Assembly: GCA_020426505.1 (NCBI GenBank)
Contig: JAGQPX010000168.1
Location: forward strand, 1 to 43,683
Length of the DNA: 43,683 nt
Direction of reading: 5' to 3'
Source: Planctomycetaceae bacterium
Lineage (GTDB): Bacteria; Planctomycetota; Planctomycetia; Planctomycetales; Planctomycetaceae
Position numbers and translations under genes: made by a program. The notes under the pieces were generated by a model. The model saw only the letters and a program-made list of their open reading frames with translations, did not search any database and had not been told where the DNA came from. Positions 17,136 through 26,378 of this stretch are shown here, piece by piece. The first letter of the stretch is position 1. Every line of letters starts with the position of its first letter.

Positions 17136-17819
17136 TTAAGCCGCTTTTGGATTGCCAATCGACTTGGCAACTCCGGAGTCGAGTCGAATGGTGCGATTTG
17201 CATAGGCAGCGGTCGCTGGATCGTGAGTCACCATAACGATGGTCCGACCGTCCTGATGAAACTCGGTGAGATAGGCCATCACCTGCTCACGCGTCTCCGA
17301 GTCGAGATTCCCCGTAGGTTCGTCAGCGAGAATGACCTGCGGATCATTTGCCAGCGTGCGAGCAAGGGCAACACGTTGCTGCTGTCCTTGGCTCAATTCT
17401 GCTGGTCGATGATCGGTTCGATCCGCCAGGCCGACGCGATCCAGCATCTCTAAGGCACGTGTCCGTTGCCGGTCTGCGGATTCGCCCGCCAGCACCAATG
17501 GAATCTGCACATTCTCGCAAGCGGTGAGCCAGGGGATCAGATTGAATGACTGGAACACGAATCCGATCTTCGTGCCCCGCAGAGCCGTTCGGTCCTCGAT
17601 GGGCAGGTCGTACAAGGACTCACCACCCAGCAAGACTTGTCCGGTGGTCGGGGCCAGCATGCCGCCGAGTACCGACAGCAAAGTAGTTTTGCCGCTGCCA
17701 CTCGGACCGATGACGGCGACGAAGTCGTTGTCGGGGATTTCCAGAGTTGTGTCATCGAGTGCAGTCACCGTCTGACCGCGACGTGTGTATATCTTGGTGA
17801 CAGAATTGAGGTGATACAT
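17136..17819 (-). CDS. ABC transporter ATP-binding protein, MacB/LolD type
   Basis: A 227-residue ATPase from the ATG at 17819 (MYHLNSVTKIYTRRGQTVTALDD), preceded by AGGAGAAG. The open frame reaches 18227, but that extension overlaps the permease gene in another frame and is not ABC-like. Walker A is GPSGSGKT (38-45), the signature LSQGQQQR (141-148), Walker B VILADE (161-166), and the switch His is in MVTHD. These features place it in the LolD/MacB/FtsE group, which uses ATP to drive mechanical work by FtsX-like permeases rather than classical import. The permease is encoded just upstream. It is the last gene of the long minus-strand metal block. Confidence 0.92.
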   Translation of the reverse strand: MYHLNSVTKIYTRRGQTVTALDDTTLEIPDNDFVAVIGPSGSGKTTLLSVLGGMLAPTTGQVLLGGESLYDLPIEDRTALRGTKIGFVFQSFNLIPWLTACENVQIPLVLAGESADRQRTRALEMLDRVGLADRTDHRPAELSQGQQQRVALARTLANDPQVILADEPTGNLDSETREQVMAYLTEFHQDGRTIVMVTHDPATAAYANRTIRLDSGVAKSIGNPKAA

Positions 17820-17854
17820 TCTACTTCTCCTGGTCGCTGGGAATGGATGAGTTT

Positions 17855-19081
17855 CTAGGTGTCGTTGAAGACGAGACACGGATCGAGTCCGGCCGCGCGT
17901 CTTGCCGGCAGAAAACTGGCCGCAACGGCAACGAGCGTCGCGGTCACGATCCCAATGGCGAGGAGCCCTGGCATGGGCCGGACGCTGACACCGAGCAGCT
18001 GCGGTCCCAGGACTGACGCCAGAACCGTTCCCACAAGAAAACCGCCAATGCCTCCGGCGACTCCTAGGAGCGTGGCTTTCCCCAGGAACATGCGGGTCAC
18101 AAATCGACGACTGGCACCCAGCGCCATCAACGTGCCGATCTCCTTCCGACGTTCGGTGACGTTGGCATACATCACACTGGCGATGCTGGCTCCGCCGACC
18201 AGGAGCAGGATGGAAAAGAAGACCCAAGACAATCGAGACATGAGTCCGTTCACGGCGACTTGCGTCTCGACAACTTGAGCAATCGTCACGATGCGAGTCT
18301 CAGGTAACTCGGTAGCGAGGTCTGTAATCAAACTGCCGGCTGCATCTTCACAACAGGCCATGATCTCGATCACATTGACGACCGGGCCTGACTCCGACAG
18401 TCGCTGCACCGTATGCAGATGAGCAAAGACGCGTCCATCGTCGATTGTTCCTGTAGCGGGCAGAACCGATAAGACTTGAAAATCGGCTCCGAGCATGTTG
18501 AGTTCGTCACCGACGCCCGCTCCAAGTTGGGTTGCAAGGTCAGCACCGAGGATCAGCTCATGCTCGCCGAGATCCTGGATGCTGCGTGTGGTTGCAAGCG
18601 AACTGGGATCATCGTCTCCACCGAGCGAAGTGGCGGTTGGACAGCAGCCGCGATCACTCCCCACCGCATTCGTGATCAGACCAATCCCCTGCCAAGCTGA
18701 CTTCGCTTGAAACTCGGAACGCGGCAGAATGCCCGTGAGCGTCACAGGAATCGTGTCGACCGACGCCTCGACGCACAGTTTGGGGGCTAAGTTCTGGACA
18801 CCCGGCATCCGCGCCAGAGCGAGCCGTGTTACATACTCTTCCGGCATCGTCTGTCCGTGCATATCGGCAGCGTAATAGTCTTGGAGCGTGATGCTCGGAG
18901 GGAGCACCAACACGTTCGCACCGAGCGATTCCATGTCACCGGCAATCTTTCGCTCGGAGAAGACGGTGATGTTCTGAATGGCAACCAATGCGGTTACGCC
19001 CAGCGTGACGGCGAGCAGGCTGGTCAGCATGGGGGTGGGCCGCTGCCAGAGTTCTTTCCAAATGAGGGATCTTAATGTCAT
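17855..19081 (-). CDS. ABC transporter permease, FtsX/MacB family
   Basis: A 408-residue permease from the ATG at 19081 (MTLRSLIWKELWQRPTPMLTSLLAVTLGV), with AGGA nine bases upstream; an ATG three codons earlier lies too close to that site. Topology is one N-terminal helix, a large periplasmic domain (about residues 45-270), then three C-terminal helices with the conserved cytoplasmic loop ERRKEIGTLMALGASRRFV typical of FtsX. The periplasmic domain has unusual CC pairs (GCCPTA, MACCED), which could bind soft metals. With the ATPase it would form a MacB- or LolCDE-like complex moving a periplasmic substrate or lipoprotein. Its place in a metal-efflux block suggests a metal-linked job. Confidence 0.88.
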   Translation of the reverse strand: MTLRSLIWKELWQRPTPMLTSLLAVTLGVTALVAIQNITVFSERKIAGDMESLGANVLVLPPSITLQDYYAADMHGQTMPEEYVTRLALARMPGVQNLAPKLCVEASVDTIPVTLTGILPRSEFQAKSAWQGIGLITNAVGSDRGCCPTATSLGGDDDPSSLATTRSIQDLGEHELILGADLATQLGAGVGDELNMLGADFQVLSVLPATGTIDDGRVFAHLHTVQRLSESGPVVNVIEIMACCEDAAGSLITDLATELPETRIVTIAQVVETQVAVNGLMSRLSWVFFSILLLVGGASIASVMYANVTERRKEIGTLMALGASRRFVTRMFLGKATLLGVAGGIGGFLVGTVLASVLGPQLLGVSVRPMPGLLAIGIVTATLVAVAASFLPARRAAGLDPCLVFNDT

Positions 19082-19171
19082 GGATTCCATTCCTGAGTCG
19101 TTCGGGTGATGCAATAAGCGTTGGAGAGTTGTGACGCATTGCCACTCTCAACCAATTGACACGTGACGGCG

Positions 19172-19948
19172 TCATCGCCGCGTTGGGTTCTTTCCACCAG
19201 CGGCACGATGATGCCGACAGTTCGGGTCGTCACAACATTTGCCTGCGGCCGCAAGTTTTTGAGCAAGGATGTCGTAGGTGACGTCAGCATTGTAGATGCC
19301 CATCATCACCCCTGGAGGGGCCATGAACGCCACAACAGACGTTGGCTGATCTGTCCGCATGCGAAGCTGATGCAGGAACCGGGCTTCGTCGGGGTTGTTG
19401 GCCTGAACGGTTACGACCTGAGTGCGATCTTTGAACAAGGCATCCGCCTGAAACTGACGAACTCCGTCTGGAACGGTACGGCTCCCTTCCGGCTGCGCAC
19501 AAAGCAGCACGATCTTCTGATCTTGCAAGGCCTTTAAGCAGGCAGCCTGACCGGGTGAGACGATCGCCGCAGTGAGTTGTTGTGAGACGACCCGTTGCGG
19601 GAAGACACTGGTCACTGCACCGTTGGGGGCAAGCACCGCGACGGCTGGCATCGGAGTTCGCGTCGCATCAAACTGTTCGATCAATGCCTGTTCGCCCGCA
19701 TCGCCGATCTGGATCGGTACGATGACCGCATCCTGTCGCTCCGCAAGTGTCGTCTGCAGCACTTGGTGCATGTTCTGCGTGGCAGCGTCCTTGCCCCGAT
19801 GGAACAGGATAAACGTGAACTGATTGTTTTGGGCGGCGGAGGCAACGACTCGCTGTCCGGGACTGAGGTCAGCGGCGTTAGTAGCTTGACCAGCGAGCGA
19901 TGCGAACAGTGGGCAGAGGGTGAGTAGAGTCAAAACGGTCCGTGTCAT
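19172..19948 (-). CDS. Exported thioredoxin-fold-like protein with Cys/His tail
   Basis: A 258-residue protein with a signal peptide (MTRTVLTLLTLCPLFASLAGQATNA). The segment QFTFILFHRGKDAATQNMHQVLQ, later TPMPAVAVLAPNGAVT, suggests a thioredoxin-like fold, but the CXXC active site is missing (RGKDA in its place). A second similar half (QKIVLLCAQPEG ... TSVVAFMAPPGVM) suggests a tandem of two such folds. The tail is a putative metal site: GKCCDDPNCRHHRA. It is encoded 90 bases upstream of the FtsX-like permease and may hand a substrate or metal to that transporter. Function is inferred, not known. Confidence 0.6.
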   Translation of the reverse strand: MTRTVLTLLTLCPLFASLAGQATNAADLSPGQRVVASAAQNNQFTFILFHRGKDAATQNMHQVLQTTLAERQDAVIVPIQIGDAGEQALIEQFDATRTPMPAVAVLAPNGAVTSVFPQRVVSQQLTAAIVSPGQAACLKALQDQKIVLLCAQPEGSRTVPDGVRQFQADALFKDRTQVVTVQANNPDEARFLHQLRMRTDQPTSVVAFMAPPGVMMGIYNADVTYDILAQKLAAAGKCCDDPNCRHHRAAGGKNPTRR

Positions 19949-20076
19949 GATTCTGAAATCCTTTTCATAGCCGAAGTGAGTGAAATCTGGTCAGGGTTCG
20001 CTCGGCAGGTGAACTCTGATTGGTGCATCGTCACCCCACCTCACTCATTCGAGGCGGGATCGACGATCAGTCTTTC

Positions 20077-20619
20077 TCAGTGTGCGTGTTCGTGGTCATG
20101 ATCATGGTCGTGTGAGATCTCACCACGATACGACTTGCCGTTGATTGTCAGCACAAGTCGCGGGTCAGAGCCTTCCTCATCGAGGTGTGCGGCCAATTCC
20201 GCATCGCTGGAGACGAACCGTGATGATTGCCCAGCCGGGTCACTGGCATCAGGCGACGCAGTAAGTTGGAATTGCTCGGGGGTGCCATCGTGCTTGGCAT
20301 TGATCGTCACTTCGGTCGCTTCGATCGGCACCTGCTCAGTCGCCGCTCCATTGAGAACGTAGATCGTGACCGTGCCAGCGGCATCATCGTGCACGATTTC
20401 GGCGTGGTACTCTTCATTCCCCAATTCGATCAGGTCACCGTGATGAGGGCCTTCGCTGGGATGAGCATGCGCATCGTGGTCATGCCCTTCGTGACTGTCG
20501 ACGGTTGCAGGAGGCGGTGCAGTTTCCGGTCCGCCCGTGGTCGTCTCACCGGTACAGCCAGCGATGCCGACCGCCAGTGCAGTCAGTCCGAGTGAAAATG
20601 CTTTTGAGAGGGGTTTCAT
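20077..20619 (-). CDS. His-rich lipoprotein
   Basis: A 180-residue lipoprotein: the lipobox GIAGC places the lipidated Cys at residue 22. A His/Asp cluster follows (DSHEGHDHDAHAHPSEGPHHGD), then a beta-rich domain (LIELGNEEYHAEIVHDDAAGTVTIYVLNG) found in many planctomycete metal-operon lipoproteins, and a His tail (HDHDHDHEHAH). The beta domain contains no Cys. It is probably a periplasm-facing metal buffer or chaperone working with the adjacent CusA/CusB-like pump. It is transcribed between the duplicated-domain protein and the thioredoxin-like protein. A hairpin lies just upstream. Confidence 0.72.
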   Translation of the reverse strand: MKPLSKAFSLGLTALAVGIAGCTGETTTGGPETAPPPATVDSHEGHDHDAHAHPSEGPHHGDLIELGNEEYHAEIVHDDAAGTVTIYVLNGAATEQVPIEATEVTINAKHDGTPEQFQLTASPDASDPAGQSSRFVSSDAELAAHLDEEGSDPRLVLTINGKSYRGEISHDHDHDHEHAH

Positions 20620-20667
20620 TGTTGTCTCCAGGAAGATGGTGTTTGTCGATCATATGTTGTCCACCAA

Positions 20668-20697
20668 ACAGCCGGCTTCAGGCGAACGACCGGCTGT
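20668..20697 (-). terminator. Hairpin downstream of the duplicated-domain gene
   Basis: ACAGCCGG (20668-20675) pairs with CCGGCTGT (20690-20697), eight pairs and a 14-base loop. On the minus strand TTTGG follows the stem. It lies between two genes of the same block and may cause partial termination or protect an mRNA end. Confidence 0.5.
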
Positions 20698-20712
20698 CAT
20701 GGTGAATACGTC

Positions 20713-21351
20713 TTAGTGGTCGTGGCGGACCTCGAACCCGGTTTTCTGAAGCCAGACTTCCCAGCCTTCGGCAATCTCGTGTGTCGCCACTTCGATGTGT
20801 TTCCACTCCGGGCAACGGACACTCACGTCCGCATGACCGTCGTGTTGGTCAGTCTGGACTTCGCAGCCAAGACCTTTCATCAACGCCAGGAACTGAGGCA
20901 ACTGATCCATGTTCTCCAGATGCGTGGTCTTCCATTCGGTCAATCGATAGGCCACTTCCTCGGCACCATCCGGTCCGTGATCATGGCCGGCATGATCGTG
21001 TCCCGCGTAGTCATGGTCGGAGTGGTCTTCTGTGTGGCCGTGGAGCGTCTCGAATCCGGCTCCTCGCAGCCAAGCCTCCCATTGATGAGCCAACTCATCA
21101 TTGGCGACCTCCAAGGCTTGCCATTGCGGTGACCGATAGACGACGTCGGTATGCCCGTCGTGGGTATCCTGACTGGCTTCACAGCCAAGTTTCTTGACGG
21201 CTGCCAAGTGCTGGGCGGCTTTGCCGGGATTGTCGTAGTGCATTTCCTTCCAGTCAGAGAGCCGATAGGCGATGGCCTCGCTCGCTTGGGTTGATGCCGC
21301 CACTGCGAAGACAGCGACGCAGCACAGCGATCGAATCATGAGATGTGACAT
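20713..21351 (-). CDS. Exported protein with two copies of an ~78-residue domain and His linker
   Basis: A 212-residue protein from the ATG at 21351, chosen for its strong AAGGAG site. After a signal peptide (MSHLMIRSLCCVAVFAVAASTQA) come two homologous domains, about 27-104 and 133-210. Shared marks are AYRLxxWK, LGCE, DGHxDV, PxW, EVAxxExAxxWExWL and GFExxH. They are joined by a His/Asp linker (HTEDHSDHDYAGHDHAGHDHG). Each domain has one conserved Cys and several His, so each could hold one metal. It is the gene directly after the CusA-like pump and 39 bases from it. No named family comes to mind. Confidence 0.65.
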   Translation of the reverse strand: MSHLMIRSLCCVAVFAVAASTQASEAIAYRLSDWKEMHYDNPGKAAQHLAAVKKLGCEASQDTHDGHTDVVYRSPQWQALEVANDELAHQWEAWLRGAGFETLHGHTEDHSDHDYAGHDHAGHDHGPDGAEEVAYRLTEWKTTHLENMDQLPQFLALMKGLGCEVQTDQHDGHADVSVRCPEWKHIEVATHEIAEGWEVWLQKTGFEVRHDH

Positions 21352-21390
21352 GAGATTCTCCTTCAGAGAGCACCGTTCTGACACCTGGTC

Positions 21391-24300
21391 CTAGGTGGCA
21401 ACCGTTTCGGTGACTTTTTCAGTGTGTCCCGTCGTCCCGGACGGAGAGTGATTGTTTGCCGATTCAAGGTCAGGTTCCTCGGCTTCTTCAATGAGAGCAA
21501 TTTCCGTGTGTGACTCGTTGACGACACGTTCGGCTTCTTTCATCCCAAACAGCCAGAACAAGGCCGGGTGGACGAAGAAGTCGAGCAGAGTCGAACTGAT
21601 CAATCCACCCAGGATGACGGTTGCGACCGGATAGAGGATTTCCTTGCCTGGCTCCCCAGCCGCGAGCACGAGTGGCACCAAGCCAATGCCCGAGGTGAGT
21701 GCCGTCATCAGTACGGGTGCCAGTCGTTCAAGACCAGCACGCACGATCATCTCCTTGGTCCAGCCTTCGCCTTCATACTTGACGAGATGCAGGTAGTGAT
21801 TGAGCAGTAGAATTCCGTTGCGCGACGCGATCCCCGCCAATGAGATGAAACCCACCATGGCCGCAACTGTGAGAGTTTGTCCGGTCACGACCAGTGCAAT
21901 CACCGAGCCAATGAATGCCATCGGCAACGCAGCCATCACCTGCAATGACAGATTGACAGAGCGGAACATCGTGAACAGCACAAGAAACACGCCGATGAGC
22001 GAGACGGCAAATAGCGCACCAATCACCCGAGAAGCCGATTGTTGGCTTTCGAATTGACCGCTGTATTCGACGAAATAGCCAGCCGGCAGCGATTCGACGA
22101 CCGGACGCACGCTTTGCTGGATCTCCTGCACGACATCGACCACACCCCGGTCGGACACGTTACATTGCAATACGATCCGGCGGCGAACATTCTCACGATT
22201 GACTGTGTTCGGGCCACCCGATTCGTAGATCTTTGCCACCGATTCGAGTGGCAGCTTGCCGCCGTCCTTCATTTCAATTGTCAGACGTCGCAGTGACTCC
22301 AGATTCTCTCGGTAGTTTTCATCGAGTCGGATGAGCAGATCGAATGTCCGCTGGCCGATCAGTATCTCCGAAGCGACTTGGCCATTCATGGCTGTCTCGA
22401 TGAACTCATTGACCTCAACAGCTGTGAGTCCGTAGACCAGCAGCTTGTCCCGATCGAGTTCGATTCGCAATTGCGGAATGATGACCTGTGGCTCGACCAG
22501 CAAGTCCGTCACACCAGGAACTGCCTGCATGGCTGCCTGCATTTCCTGTGCTTTGCGGCGGAGAACATCCAAGTCGTCGCCGTAGATCTTGATACCGACC
22601 TGCGCTTTGACACCCGATAGCATGTGCGAGATCAGGTGGGCGATGGGTTGTTCGACGGCCGTGACAATTCCGGGGATGTCCGCCATCGCCTCGCGGATCT
22701 CATCCAGTTGTTCCTCACGAGAGCGGGGCGAATCAGGATCGAGTTCGATAATGAGTTCGCTCATGTTCACGCCTTCGGCGTGCTCGTCGAGTTCAGCGCG
22801 TCCGGTCCGACGCACGAATTGCTTGACGTCTTCAATCTCCTGCAACCGCTCTTCGACTCGATGGCCGATTTCGTTCGATGTTTGCAGTGACGTTCCCGGC
22901 GGCAACACGACATTGAGTTGCATGGCTCCTTCGTTAAATGGTGGTAGGAAGTCGCGTTCCAGTGTGATGACGAACAAGCCCGCCACAGCGACTGCCAATA
23001 CCGTGACCGCCAAATTCATTCCTGGCAGCCGGAGACTGAACCGAATGACTTTGTCGCCAATCCACTTGATCCCTCGCAGCAGGAACCCGTCCTTCTCTTC
23101 CTCCGTCGACGATCGACCCGCCAGTAACCAGTAGGACAACACTGGTGTGACAGTCAGTGACACGAGCAGCGATGAGAGAATCGAAACGATATACGCGACA
23201 CCCAAGGGTGCGAACAGTCGACCTTCCATTCCGGACAGGGCAAACAGCGGGACAAACACCAGGATCACAATCATTGTGCCAAACACGATCGAGTTACGAA
23301 TCTCGATGCTGGCTCGAAAGACGACCAGCAGAGCTGGTAGCGGCTTCTCCCGGTGACGATTCTCCTTCAGTCGCCGGAAGATATTCTCCACGTCGACGAT
23401 CGCATCATCGACCAGTTCACCAATGGCCACGGCCAGTCCGCCGAGTGTCATCGTGTTGATCGAGATGCCGAAGAACGAAAACACAATCGCCGTCATCACC
23501 AGCGACAGCGGAATTGCTGTCAGCGTGATGAATGTCGTGCGGAAGTTCATCAGGAACAGAAACAGAATGATAACGACCAGAATTCCGCCGTCGCGGAGAG
23601 CTTCAACGACGTTCTCGATGGCCCGATCAATGAATGACTTTTGCGTGTAGAGGGGGGCGACCCGTAGATCGTCAGGCAATGAAGGCCTGAGGTCGTCGAT
23701 CGCGGCCATCACATCATCAGTGACTTGCCGTGTGTCGGCTCCGGGTTGCTTATTGATTGTCAGGATCACGGCCGGTCCGCCGGAAAAGTCGCCATTCTCC
23801 TGGCGGACATAGGCCGCACTGTCACCTCGTTTGACCTGTGCCCCCTCGACCACCTGCGCAATCTGCCTGAGAGAGATCGACTGCCCCTCACGGATGGTCA
23901 CGACGACCTTCTGCAGATCTTCGATGGTCTGCACACGACCCAACGCACGAACGAGCAACTCGTTCGGTCCCTGATCGTCGAGGTAACCGCCGGTCGCGTT
24001 CTCATTGCTGTTCTGGACGGCTGCTTTCACCTCATGCAACGTGACGCCGTAACGGAGCATGGCATCCGGGTCAACAAGCACTTGGAACTGCTTGCGACCG
24101 CCACCCATCGTGAAGACTTGGGAGACACCGGGAATCGTCAGCAGTCGTTGACGCACGACCCAGTCGCCCAGCGTCCGTAACTCAAGTGGATCGGTGACAT
24201 TGCCATCACTCCACATCCCCAGCATGAGGATCTGCCCCATGATGGAGGAGATCGGTGCGAGCGTCGGCTTCACCCCTTCGGGCATGCGGTCCTGCACAAG

Positions 24301-24645
24301 TTGCAATCGCTCCGCGACGATTTGTCGATCGGTAAAAATATCCGTTCCCCAATCAAACTCGACATAGACCACTGAGATACCGATGCCCGACGAACTGCGG
24401 ACGGCTTGCACGCCATTCGCACCGTTCATCGCAGTCTCGATGGGAAAGGTCACCAGGGTCTCGACCTCTTCCGGAGCGAGCCCCGGCGCTTCGGTCATGA
24501 TGACGACGCGCGGCCGGTTCAGGTCGGGGAAGACGTCGATCTGAGCCCGAGTCGCCTGCCAGCTGCCGTACCCGACGAGGAACAGCGCAGCTGCCATGAC
24601 GAGCATGCGTTGCTGCAGCGCAAAGCGAATGATGGAATTCAACAT
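21391..24645 (-). CDS. Heavy-metal RND efflux pump (HME, CusA/CzcA family)
   Basis: A 1084-residue inner-membrane pump. Hallmarks of HME-RND proteins are visible: the N-terminal helix followed by QIDVFPDLNRPRVVI, EVETLVTFPIETAMNG, twelve predicted helices, two large periplasmic loops, and repeated internal halves. The fourth helix carries GGLAVAIGELVDDAIVDVENIFRRL, with acidic residues for proton relay; it is not a perfect match to either the CzcA (DFG..VD) or the CusA pattern, so the metal is uncertain. The Asp/Glu-rich cytoplasmic tail (EEAEEPDLESANNHS) extends beyond the usual length of about 1050. The adaptor gene ends 12 bases upstream. Export of Cu(I)/Ag(I) or divalent metals from the periplasm is expected. 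Confidence 0.93.
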   Translation of the reverse strand: MLNSIIRFALQQRMLVMAAALFLVGYGSWQATRAQIDVFPDLNRPRVVIMTEAPGLAPEEVETLVTFPIETAMNGANGVQAVRSSSGIGISVVYVEFDWGTDIFTDRQIVAERLQLVQDRMPEGVKPTLAPISSIMGQILMLGMWSDGNVTDPLELRTLGDWVVRQRLLTIPGVSQVFTMGGGRKQFQVLVDPDAMLRYGVTLHEVKAAVQNSNENATGGYLDDQGPNELLVRALGRVQTIEDLQKVVVTIREGQSISLRQIAQVVEGAQVKRGDSAAYVRQENGDFSGGPAVILTINKQPGADTRQVTDDVMAAIDDLRPSLPDDLRVAPLYTQKSFIDRAIENVVEALRDGGILVVIILFLFLMNFRTTFITLTAIPLSLVMTAIVFSFFGISINTMTLGGLAVAIGELVDDAIVDVENIFRRLKENRHREKPLPALLVVFRASIEIRNSIVFGTMIVILVFVPLFALSGMEGRLFAPLGVAYIVSILSSLLVSLTVTPVLSYWLLAGRSSTEEEKDGFLLRGIKWIGDKVIRFSLRLPGMNLAVTVLAVAVAGLFVITLERDFLPPFNEGAMQLNVVLPPGTSLQTSNEIGHRVEERLQEIEDVKQFVRRTGRAELDEHAEGVNMSELIIELDPDSPRSREEQLDEIREAMADIPGIVTAVEQPIAHLISHMLSGVKAQVGIKIYGDDLDVLRRKAQEMQAAMQAVPGVTDLLVEPQVIIPQLRIELDRDKLLVYGLTAVEVNEFIETAMNGQVASEILIGQRTFDLLIRLDENYRENLESLRRLTIEMKDGGKLPLESVAKIYESGGPNTVNRENVRRRIVLQCNVSDRGVVDVVQEIQQSVRPVVESLPAGYFVEYSGQFESQQSASRVIGALFAVSLIGVFLVLFTMFRSVNLSLQVMAALPMAFIGSVIALVVTGQTLTVAAMVGFISLAGIASRNGILLLNHYLHLVKYEGEGWTKEMIVRAGLERLAPVLMTALTSGIGLVPLVLAAGEPGKEILYPVATVILGGLISSTLLDFFVHPALFWLFGMKEAERVVNESHTEIALIEEAEEPDLESANNHSPSGTTGHTEKVTETVAT

Positions 24646-24657
24646 GGAGAGACCCTC

Positions 24658-26163
24658 TTAGTGGTTGTGCCCCGCGTGCGGATCGACTCCGCCGCCGGCT
24701 TTGTTTTTGAGGGCCATTTGCATTTGATGGGCGCCACGTCTGGCGACAACATCACCGGGATACAGTGAGCCATCGTTGGCGACCACCGCCGAGTACTGGT
24801 CGCGATACTTCACATGCACCGGGACACGGTCGAAGTGGTCACCGTTTTCCTGAAACACGTAGTACTCGGCACCTTCACGCGACACCGCATCAATGGGGAG
24901 CACGATTTGCTCCGGCCATTCGTCGACCGGAACACGGAGTTGGAATCGCTGACCGGGCAGGTATTTCCACTCGACGTATCGGTTTCCTTCGGCACGACGG
25001 TCCTTCGTCACCTCATTCGGAAGCCGAACGTAAAAGTGAAGTGTGCGTGATTCGGTGTCGACCTGATTCGCCAGATAGGCAATCTCCAGTCCTTCCACGA
25101 TCTGCGATCCTGCTCCAGGCTGCTCGAAGATCGCATCAACTGCCCATCCCTGCTCGGACGCTCGGCGAAGTTGGCCGATATCCTGCTCAAAAGCCATGCC
25201 CTCGATGAACAATTCGTCGTAGTCCTTGAGGATGCACAGCGTTTCACCGGCGTTGACTGATTGCCCTTTGTGCACATCAAGGTCTTGCAGAATGAGCGGA
25301 CCGGTGTGTGCTGACTGAGGGTCGTCTCCATCGGCAACGTTTTGTGAGTAAGCGACTGGTCGGACGGAATTTCCGGTCAGTTGCAGTTCGTCCTCTCCGT
25401 GATCGTCGATGGAAGGAGCGAAGATTTGCAGCTCTCTGAGGAGTCGCCGTTCCTGGGCGATTTGGTCGACTTGGTTTTCTGACAGTCCATGCAATCTGAG
25501 TGCTTCTCGCTGTGCCTGAAGAACCGCAGCCAGTTTATCCCTGGCATATTGGCGGTCGAGCAACACCTTCCCGGCAACCGCCCCACTCTGCGTCACGTTT
25601 TGCAGCCGCGTGATCTCGCGTTGCTCGACATCCAACTCACCCAGCGTCCGCAGAAAGTCCGTTTGCGCTTGCACCAGATCCTCGTGGGTGAGCCGGATCT
25701 GAAACAGGAGCGTGCCCGGTTCGACCGCTTCCCCCTGGACCGCATGGACGTGTGTGATGACGCCCGTCATTGGTGTCGAGACTTGGACTCGGGTGCGACC
25801 TGGACGTTCGACAACGACCGCAGGGACGGTGATCGATCTTCGAAATGTCTCCAGCTCAATCGGACGGAGCATCTCTGGAGTCAGGCCGATGTTTCGACGC
25901 CCCTGAGCAGACAACTCCAGCGAAGTCGCCTCATCATGTCCTGCATGCGACCCGTGATCGTGACCGGCGTGGGGATCGGCTTCTTCAGTGTGCGCGTCTG
26001 CTTCCCCGGAACCACTCGATCGGAAAGCAGCGACCATTTGCTCGACCCGGGCCATCGTTGCAGGAACCCAAAGGCTGTAAGTCATCCAGCCAATGCCGAC
26101 AACAAGGATGATGGCAGTCAACCAGATCCATTTCGTGGGGATATGTGGAATGCGGGCTTTCAT
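24658..26163 (-). CDS. RND efflux periplasmic adaptor (CusB-like)
   Basis: A 501-residue membrane-fusion protein from the ATG at 26163 (MKARIPHIPTKWIWLTAIILVVGIGW); the open frame reaches 26283 without a better start. It has one N-terminal membrane anchor, then a His/Asp cluster (ADPHAGHDHGSHAGHDE) that could bind metal, a barrel-sandwich half (RTRVQVSTPMTGVITHVHAVQGEAVEPGTLLFQI), a coiled-coil hairpin (about residues 160-240), and a beta-barrel and membrane-proximal part. The C-terminus HAGHNH is again His-rich. It would link the CusA-like pump encoded 12 bases downstream to an outer-membrane channel. No TolC gene is next to it; the only one in the window lies upstream at 35-37 kb. Confidence 0.9.
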   Translation of the reverse strand: MKARIPHIPTKWIWLTAIILVVGIGWMTYSLWVPATMARVEQMVAAFRSSGSGEADAHTEEADPHAGHDHGSHAGHDEATSLELSAQGRRNIGLTPEMLRPIELETFRRSITVPAVVVERPGRTRVQVSTPMTGVITHVHAVQGEAVEPGTLLFQIRLTHEDLVQAQTDFLRTLGELDVEQREITRLQNVTQSGAVAGKVLLDRQYARDKLAAVLQAQREALRLHGLSENQVDQIAQERRLLRELQIFAPSIDDHGEDELQLTGNSVRPVAYSQNVADGDDPQSAHTGPLILQDLDVHKGQSVNAGETLCILKDYDELFIEGMAFEQDIGQLRRASEQGWAVDAIFEQPGAGSQIVEGLEIAYLANQVDTESRTLHFYVRLPNEVTKDRRAEGNRYVEWKYLPGQRFQLRVPVDEWPEQIVLPIDAVSREGAEYYVFQENGDHFDRVPVHVKYRDQYSAVVANDGSLYPGDVVARRGAHQMQMALKNKAGGGVDPHAGHNH

Positions 26164-26378
26164 CGTGTTCGTTCCAGCGTAGAGATTCTTGATCCGAAGG
26201 GGGTGCGCATCCAGCCAAGTGTTAATGTCAGTGCGCAGCGCACAGCGAACATGAATTCGCGGAGTTCGGGCCGAAGTCAGCACGAGCGACGGGGAAGATG
26301 ACGCGGGATCACGTCGTGCGTCAGCAGACCGAAATCAGTACCGTCAACTTCCGTCGACAGAATTCGGGAAAGCACCCG

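Noticed and set aside
17820..18227. N-terminal extension of the ABC ATPase frame
   Set aside because: It overlaps the permease gene in another frame, is Arg/His-rich and unlike any ABC protein; a good ribosome site precedes the ATG at 17819.
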